Assembly: GCA_027490345.1 (NCBI GenBank)
Contig: JAIXYF010000380.1
Span: 1 to 10,006 of the forward strand
Length of the DNA stretch: 10,006 bases
Origin: Novosphingobium sp.
Lineage (GTDB): Bacteria; Pseudomonadota; Alphaproteobacteria; Sphingomonadales; Sphingomonadaceae
Direction of reading: 5' to 3'
A program made the position numbers and the translations under genes. Shown here one piece after another: positions 5,944-10,006 of the stretch. Position 1 is the stretch's first letter. Each line of letters starts with the position of its first letter. Under the pieces are notes generated by a model. That model ran no database searches and had not been told where the DNA came from. It worked only from the letters and a program-made list of their open reading frames with translations.

Positions 5944-7338
5944 GTGAGTACGGGGGCAAATGACACCGCGGTGATGAGTCTCCGGCGCGGGTCGGCACGC
6001 TTTTCGGCGGCGTTTGGTGTGCTGGCGTTGCTGCTGGCCGAACCAGTTTGCGCGCAGGGCCAGCCCGGCACCGGCGCGGGTTCGCAATTTGAGCTGACGT
6101 TCTGGCAATCGGTGGAAAGCGGCGAAGACCCGGCGCTGTATGAAGCCTATCTTGCGCAGTATCCCAATGGCACGTTTGCCACTGTTGCCCGGGTCAAGCT
6201 GGCCAAGCTGCGCCCGTCTGCGCCCCCGGTCGCAGCATCGCCACCGGCCCCGGCGATTGTGCCGGCTGCGGTTCCGGCTCCTGTAATGGCCCCTGCGCCT
6301 GCGCCTGTGCCTGTTGCGGCCCCTGCTTTGGCCCCTGCTGCTGCAATGACCACAGCGGCCGCGCCGCAGCCGGTCATCACGCAGCAGCCGCGGGTTGCAG
6401 TGCAGTCGCCGCCAGCCGCCCTTGCTCCCGTTGCTCAGCCTGCTGCAGCCCAGCCAGCTGTTGCTCAACCGTCTGGCCGCAAGCAGCTGGCCTCCACAAA
6501 AACTGTGCTTCCCGCCCCCGTTCAGCCGGCTTCAGTCCGGGCTGTCGCAGCTGCGGCTCCTGTTCCGGCCTCACGCGAACGGCTGACCCCGCGCGATGCT
6601 TCCGAGCCCGCGCCCTATGTCACGCCCGCACCGCCGGTAGAGCCTGCGGGCGAGAATGCCGATAGCGCAGCGCTGCGCCGCCTGCTGGGGGCGCTTGGCG
6701 ATAGCCAGCGGGCCGGTGCCCCGCCGCCAGCCCCGATTGTCGAGGTGGACACGGCCCCCGCGCCCGAAAATGCGGCGCTGGCCGTGCCGCCTTCGGCTGT
6801 AGCTGGGGCTGGGGCGGCAACTGCGCCCGGTACGGCCCAGCCGCAGCTGATCGAAGCCGCCCAGCCAGCCGCAACAGCAGCCATGGGGCCGCCCATTGCC
6901 GTGCCCGATGCCGCCGCGATTTCGGTGCGCCCCGCACCGACGGCCAGCCCCGGTGCCATTTCGGTCGGGCCGCTTCCCGCCAGCTTTGCGCTGCCCCCGC
7001 GTCCGCAGCTCGTCGCCATTCCGCCGCTGGCGTTCCCGGCCAGCTTCTGTTCGGCAGAAGCGCGCAATGCCTTCCACGATGGAACATATATCGTCGCGGT
7101 CGAAGCCGCGCGCCGCAACAACGATAGCGCCATTGCCTATATCCGCCAGTTGCAGGCCATCTACGATAGCAACCAGCTGAGCGGCGATATCAACCCGATG
7201 AACGCAGTTGCAGCCGAATCACAGGCCTATGGCCCGGTCGCCGCCGCCGCATTTACCGCCCAGTCGGCGCTGGTCAGCGCTTTCGCCACGCTGATGGCCG
7301 TGCCGATCGTGCCGTGTCAGGCCCCCCAGGCGCCATGA
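5944..7338 (+). CDS. Exported protein with FWQS repeat, long Pro/Ala-rich linker and two-Cys domain (large paralog 3)
   Basis: A 464-residue exported protein from the GTG at 5944, function unknown. The signal peptide has arginines at 14, 15 and 19 and a hydrophobic core ending VCA|QG (about residue 37). The helical repeat FELTFWQSV ... YEAYLAQYP ... GTF at 48-89 is identical to that of large paralog 2 at 26 of 42 positions. About 92-350 is a very long Pro/Ala-rich linker, including a PAPV/PAPA tract (about 101-132), interrupted by the Leu-rich motif SAALRRLLGAL (241-251). The C-terminal domain runs from FCS (C369) to C458, again 88 residues between the cysteines. The N-terminal domain, linker and C-terminal domain together suggest a stretched periplasmic protein joining two binding sites, which is inference. 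Its TGA overlaps the ATG of the next gene (ATGA), as large paralog 1 overlaps small paralog 1. Confidence 0.82.
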   Translation: MSTGANDTAVMSLRRGSARFSAAFGVLALLLAEPVCAQGQPGTGAGSQFELTFWQSVESGEDPALYEAYLAQYPNGTFATVARVKLAKLRPSAPPVAASPPAPAIVPAAVPAPVMAPAPAPVPVAAPALAPAAAMTTAAAPQPVITQQPRVAVQSPPAALAPVAQPAAAQPAVAQPSGRKQLASTKTVLPAPVQPASVRAVAAAAPVPASRERLTPRDASEPAPYVTPAPPVEPAGENADSAALRRLLGALGDSQRAGAPPPAPIVEVDTAPAPENAALAVPPSAVAGAGAATAPGTAQPQLIEAAQPAATAAMGPPIAVPDAAAISVRPAPTASPGAISVGPLPASFALPPRPQLVAIPPLAFPASFCSAEARNAFHDGTYIVAVEAARRNNDSAIAYIRQLQAIYDSNQLSGDINPMNAVAAESQAYGPVAAAAFTAQSALVSAFATLMAVPIVPCQAPQAP

Positions 7339-8084
7339 TGCCGCAGGGCATCCGGCGGGCCGCCGCCATGGCCGCCCTGCTTGCTGTCCCGCTGGCAGCC
7401 CCGGCCGCGCAGGCAGCGGCAGCGGTCTGCCCCGATCCAGCCACCGTTCAAGCCGCGCGCGTTGTCGAATTTCAGACGATGATGATGGGCGTATCGGTGC
7501 GCTGCAAGCATGTCGGCGTGGGGATCAGCGATCACCTTGATGAGATGAACGGCGCCCGCCGCACGATGCTGAGCGAGGCGAACGACCGCGTCGCCCTGTT
7601 TCTGCGCAGCCTCAACACCAAGTCCGCCTCTGGCGCCGCCATACCGGCCCTGAGCCCGCCCCCCGCCAGCGCGCCCAAGGCCGCTGCCGGGAAGGATGCC
7701 GCGGGCAAGGCGACCTCAGCAAAGCCCGGACTCGCTAAAGCTGCACCGGCCAAAGATGGACTGGCCAAAGCTGCACCGGCGAACCCCGGCATGGCCAAAC
7801 AGGGCGCCGCCAAACCGCGCACGCCCGCCGCCGCACCGGCCCCGGCCAAACCCGCCGCAAAGGTTTCACGCCGCACCGATCCGTTTGATCGCTACCTCAC
7901 GATGATCGGCAACCAGTATGGCGGCGGCATGACCACGCTGCAGCGCTGCAAGGCGTTCGATGCCATCGTCATGTCGCTTTCGGACAAGACCAACAGCGAT
8001 CGCCTGCTGACGATGATCTCGTCTTCGCTGGTGCAAGTCACGCTGCTCGAAGCCATCGTGAACTGCCCGCCGGGAAAACAATAA
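7335..8084 (+). CDS. Small-family secreted four-cysteine protein with Ala/Lys/Pro insertion (small paralog 2)
   Basis: A 249-residue exported protein, the longer homolog of the gene at 4149-4631. The ATG at 7335 overlaps the previous stop and is followed by a second ATG; the frame is open to 7314, but coupling favours 7335. The signal peptide covers about residues 1-27 (AAQA|A). The mature protein has four cysteines, C32, C57, C205 and C244. The first pair spacing (24 residues) equals that of the paralog; the second pair differs by two (38 against 36). Shared motifs are FQTMMMGVSVRCK (46-58), FDRY (184-187) and GNQYGGGMTT (192-201). Between the two halves lies an insertion of about 80 residues (about 97-180), rich in Ala, Lys and Pro and containing decapeptide repeats, absent from the paralog. 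It is the last gene of the cluster and ends 17 bases before the convergent tesB stop. Function unknown; probable periplasmic partner of large paralog 3. Confidence 0.82.
   Translation: MMPQGIRRAAAMAALLAVPLAAPAAQAAAAVCPDPATVQAARVVEFQTMMMGVSVRCKHVGVGISDHLDEMNGARRTMLSEANDRVALFLRSLNTKSASGAAIPALSPPPASAPKAAAGKDAAGKATSAKPGLAKAAPAKDGLAKAAPANPGMAKQGAAKPRTPAAAPAPAKPAAKVSRRTDPFDRYLTMIGNQYGGGMTTLQRCKAFDAIVMSLSDKTNSDRLLTMISSSLVQVTLLEAIVNCPPGKQ
7722..7811 (+). repeat. Three imperfect 30-bp tandem repeats coding for decapeptides
   Basis: Units at 7722-7751, 7752-7781 and 7782-7811 encode KPGLAKAAPA, KDGLAKAAPA and NPGMAKQGAA. The first two share long stretches such as AAAGCTGCACCGGC. A fourth, decayed unit (KPRTPAAAPA) follows. 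The repeats lie wholly within the insertion that separates the two conserved halves of small paralog 2. Confidence 0.85.
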
Positions 8085-8101
8085 CGCTCAGGCAGAAAGC
8101 C

Positions 8102-9019
8102 TCAGCCCTCCTGCTTCTTTGCCAGCGGCCGGATCAGCCCTTCCTGCGCCACATTGGCCACCAGGCGGCCATCACGCGTAAAGATGCGCCCCCGGTTGAA
8201 CCCGCGCGCGCGGCCCGCCCATGGGCTGTCGCACACGTAGAGCAGCCATTCATCGGCGCGGAAATCATCGTGGAACCAGATCGCATGATCGAGGCTGGCG
8301 CCCATCATGTTGCCTTTGGCCCAGCTGATGTCGTGCGGCAGGGTCGCGGTGCCCAGCAGCGTCATGTCACTGGCATAGGCCAGCACCGCGCGGTGGATCT
8401 TGGGATCGTCGGGCAGCGGCGCCACCGCGCGCATCCATGTGTGCGAAAGCGGCTCACGCGGGCCTGCGCCCATCCAGTGCCGGGTTTCCACCGGGCGCAG
8501 TTCGATCGGGCGCGGCTCCAGCATCATGCGCCGCATCCGCTCGGGCACTTTGTCGGCATATTCGGCGCGCAAGTCCTGCTCGCTGCGCAAGTCTTCGGGC
8601 GGCGCCACTTGCGGCATCGCGTCGGCGTGCTCCACCCCCGGCTCGCGCTTGTGGAACGAGGCCACCATCGTCAGAATCGGGCGCATGTTCCCGCCCGTGT
8701 CCGGCTGGCTGGCCACCACACGCCGGTTGGCAAAGCTGCCACCATCCAGATCGCGCATCACCTCGAAATCGATGCCGAAATCCTCACTTCCGCCGCGCAG
8801 GAAATAGGCGTGGAGCGAATGGACGGGCCGGTCTTCGGGCACGGTGCGCTCGGCGCTGGCCAATGCCTGCCCGATCACCTGCCCGCCAAACACGCGGCCC
8901 ACTCCGCCGGGTTTGCGCGCCCCGGCAAAATGGTCACCGCCCTGATCGGCCACATCCAGCAGGCGCAGCAGGCCGGAAACGAGATCGGCGGGATCGGAAC
9001 TCTTCGGCGTTTCGCTCAT
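8102..9019 (-). CDS. tesB: Acyl-CoA thioesterase II
   Basis: TesB-type enzymes hydrolyse medium- and long-chain acyl-CoA to free fatty acid and CoA in the cytoplasm. The 305-residue protein has the double-hotdog layout. The first hotdog contains GGQVIGQAL (45-53) and HSLHAYFLRGG (67-77); the second contains LAYASDMTLL (213-222), LDHAIWFH (243-250), DEWLLY (256-261) and AQEGLIR (291-297). Aligned to E. coli TesB, the catalytic Asp and Gln are present as D218 and Q292, and the Thr is replaced by Ser (S242). Length is close to the E. coli enzyme (286). The ATG at 9017-9019 has no strong Shine-Dalgarno, but there is no better start. It lies 50 bases downstream of the JmjC-like gene on the same strand and converges on the exported-protein cluster, with which it has no visible link. 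Confidence 0.95.
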   Translation of the reverse strand: MSETPKSSDPADLVSGLLRLLDVADQGGDHFAGARKPGGVGRVFGGQVIGQALASAERTVPEDRPVHSLHAYFLRGGSEDFGIDFEVMRDLDGGSFANRRVVASQPDTGGNMRPILTMVASFHKREPGVEHADAMPQVAPPEDLRSEQDLRAEYADKVPERMRRMMLEPRPIELRPVETRHWMGAGPREPLSHTWMRAVAPLPDDPKIHRAVLAYASDMTLLGTATLPHDISWAKGNMMGASLDHAIWFHDDFRADEWLLYVCDSPWAGRARGFNRGRIFTRDGRLVANVAQEGLIRPLAKKQEG

Positions 9020-9041
9020 GCGCCAAGCGCATTGCCCAGCC

Positions 9042-9062
9042 TGACGTTTGCGTCAACGCAAA
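9042..9062. promoter_or_regulatory. Overlapping inverted repeats upstream of tesB, operator-like
   Basis: TTTGCGT (9047-9053) and ACGCAAA (9056-9062) form a 7-bp inverted repeat with a 2-base centre. TGACG (9042-9046) and CGTCA (9051-9055) form an overlapping 5-bp one with a 4-base centre. On the - strand the element includes TTGACG, a good -35 hexamer, but the sequence 17 bases on (AATGCG) is a poor -10 and lies very close to the ATG. A repressor site over a tesB promoter is possible; no known regulator motif is recognised. Confidence 0.4.
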
Positions 9063-9069
9063 GCTGGCA

Positions 9070-9918
9070 TCAGCCGATGAACGGCAGGCGCCGCAACACT
9101 CGCCAGCCCGCCGCCTTCGCGCGGTTTTGCTGCGGCCAGCGCCCCGGCGCGCGAGGGCGGAGCCCGGCCCGGCGGAGCACGCGGTTGAAGGCGCGCGCGT
9201 CCGCTTCGGCAAAGCTCCATTCCGAACGCCAGGTGATCGAAAGCGAAATGGCGCTGGCCGGGCCATTGCGCACGAAATGCGGCGCCATCACCGGCACATA
9301 GAGCGCCTCGCCCGGCTTCAGCTTCCATGCTGTGCCGCCGCGCGCCAGATCATCGGTCCAGAACAGTTCGCGCCCACCGCCGGTGTGATAGCTTTCATGC
9401 GTCTCGTCCGGCGCATACATGGCGTCGCCTTGCGGAAACAGCGTCATCGTCTTCACGCCGGCCAGATGCAGCAGGATGTTGTGTTCTGGATCAAAGTGAT
9501 ACGGCGTCACCCCGCCCGGGCTGGTGATGAACACGAAGCCTTGCGGGCGCAGCATGGCCCCCGTCTTCGCCTCGATCACCGGGCGCAGTTCCTCCAGCAG
9601 CGCCAGCAGCAGATCGCGATAAGCGGGCACCTGCTCGATGTTCTTGAGCGCGGCCCAACTCCCCGTCTCGCCAATGCGGCGGATTGTCTCGCCAATGCCA
9701 AGCCCGTTGGCGGGCGGCACGATCCCGTTCAGCCCCACCGGCAGATCGGCGCGGTTATACTCGCGCGACGTTTCCGGCAGCGCCTCGGCCAGATCGGCCA
9801 AGGCCTCCAGCGTCAGCAGCGGGTGCCCGCGCAGATCGTGCGTCAGCCGGTGCGGCACTTCGGGATAGGCCGCGGCAAAGATCGCGCGCGCTTCAGCGGT
9901 GAACGCAGAAAAACTCAT
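9070..9918 (-). CDS. JmjC/cupin-like protein, probable Fe(II)/2-oxoglutarate oxygenase
   Basis: A 282-residue cytoplasmic protein of the cupin_8/JmjC-like group, related in fold to the asparaginyl hydroxylase FIH. The facial triad is visible: H141-x-D143 in TPYHFDPEHN, and a distal His, H214, in YVPVMAPHFVRNG. K156 follows the first His by 15 residues, the same distance as the 2-oxoglutarate-binding Lys in FIH (H199 to K214). An active oxygenase is therefore possible. Related genes in sphingomonads and caulobacters often sit beside SapC-like proteins, tryptophan-halogenase homologs and TonB receptors, but no such partner is complete in this window. The ATG at 9916-9918 has a Shine-Dalgarno AAGGG 5 bases upstream and overlaps the stop of an upstream frame (ATGA). 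The basic C-terminal tail (about 245-276, many Arg) has no assigned role. Substrate unknown. Confidence 0.85.
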   Translation of the reverse strand: MSFSAFTAEARAIFAAAYPEVPHRLTHDLRGHPLLTLEALADLAEALPETSREYNRADLPVGLNGIVPPANGLGIGETIRRIGETGSWAALKNIEQVPAYRDLLLALLEELRPVIEAKTGAMLRPQGFVFITSPGGVTPYHFDPEHNILLHLAGVKTMTLFPQGDAMYAPDETHESYHTGGGRELFWTDDLARGGTAWKLKPGEALYVPVMAPHFVRNGPASAISLSITWRSEWSFAEADARAFNRVLRRAGLRPRAPGRWPQQNRAKAAGWRVLRRLPFIG

Positions 9919-10006
9919 GTCAGCCCTTGCGGATTGCGGGAAAGTTCCAGGGAAACGAGGCGGCCAAACAGCGCACGCCGCGCCGCGCCGCCAATGGCGA
10001 TGGAAA
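9915..10006 (-). CDS. C-terminal fragment of an unidentified upstream gene
   Basis: One - strand frame entering from the window edge runs 29 residues and ends with a TGA that overlaps the start of the JmjC-like gene as ATGA. The overlap is the usual pattern of co-translated genes, and the peptide (GRLVSLELSRNPQGL near its end) is unremarkable coding-like sequence. Another frame also stays open almost as far (stop at 9919-9921) and has similar GC at third positions, so the choice rests mainly on the overlap. The fragment is too short to name a family. Confidence 0.4.
   Translation of the reverse strand, partial: SIAIGGAARRALFGRLVSLELSRNPQGLT

Noticed and set aside
2938..8084. Large paralogs as TonB, TolA or SPOR-domain proteins because of their Pro/Ala-rich linkers
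   Set aside because: They have cleavable-type signal peptides rather than an N-terminal anchor, and none ends in a recognisable TonB, TolA or SPOR domain.
8270..9301. 343-codon + strand open frame over tesB and the JmjC gene
   Set aside because: It mirrors tesB, whose catalytic residues are all present, and reads across two genes and their gap. The translation is His/Arg-rich without a domain.

Overview
The window is a GC-rich stretch of an alphaproteobacterial chromosome, most likely from the Sphingomonadales (Sphingomonas/Novosphingobium type). The evidence is the very high G+C at third codon positions, a UvrC with a long N-terminal extension of sphingomonad style, the end of a TonB-dependent receptor, a TesB-type thioesterase and a JmjC/cupin-like protein. 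The genus cannot be fixed from sequence alone.

Left part (1-2802): the C-terminal end of a TonB-dependent receptor (+) runs convergently, 3 bases apart, into a small PilZ-domain c-di-GMP receptor gene (-). A 144-base gap separates the divergent pilZ and uvrC genes. UvrC is full length with intact GIY-YIG, iron-sulfur cysteine, UVR, RNase H-like nuclease and HhH elements.

Centre (2938-8084): this is the unusual part. Five consecutive + strand genes encode exported proteins that I cannot assign to any characterised family. Three are large (404, 348 and 464 residues), each with a signal peptide, a long Pro/Ala-rich and probably disordered region, a short Leu-rich motif, and a C-terminal domain bounded by two cysteines exactly 88 residues apart. 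The other two (160 and 249 residues) are mutually homologous small secreted proteins with four cysteines. Each small gene starts inside the stop codon of a large gene (GTGA or ATGA overlap). The layout is large1-small1, large2 alone, large3-small2, so the region looks like a duplicated two-gene module. The second and third large proteins also carry one copy of an FWQS...YEAYL...YP.GTF helical repeat that large1 lacks. A plausible but unproven reading is a cell-envelope system in which each large protein and its coupled small partner work together in the periplasm.

Right part (8102-10006): three - strand genes converge on the cluster. They are tesB (acyl-CoA thioesterase II), a JmjC/cupin-like gene with complete Fe(II)/2-oxoglutarate ligands, and the tail of an unidentified upstream gene overlapping the JmjC start by ATGA. 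An overlapping pair of inverted repeats lies between the JmjC gene and tesB. I saw no RNA genes, insertion sequences, CRISPR arrays or phage genes, and no gap longer than 300 bases without a gene.
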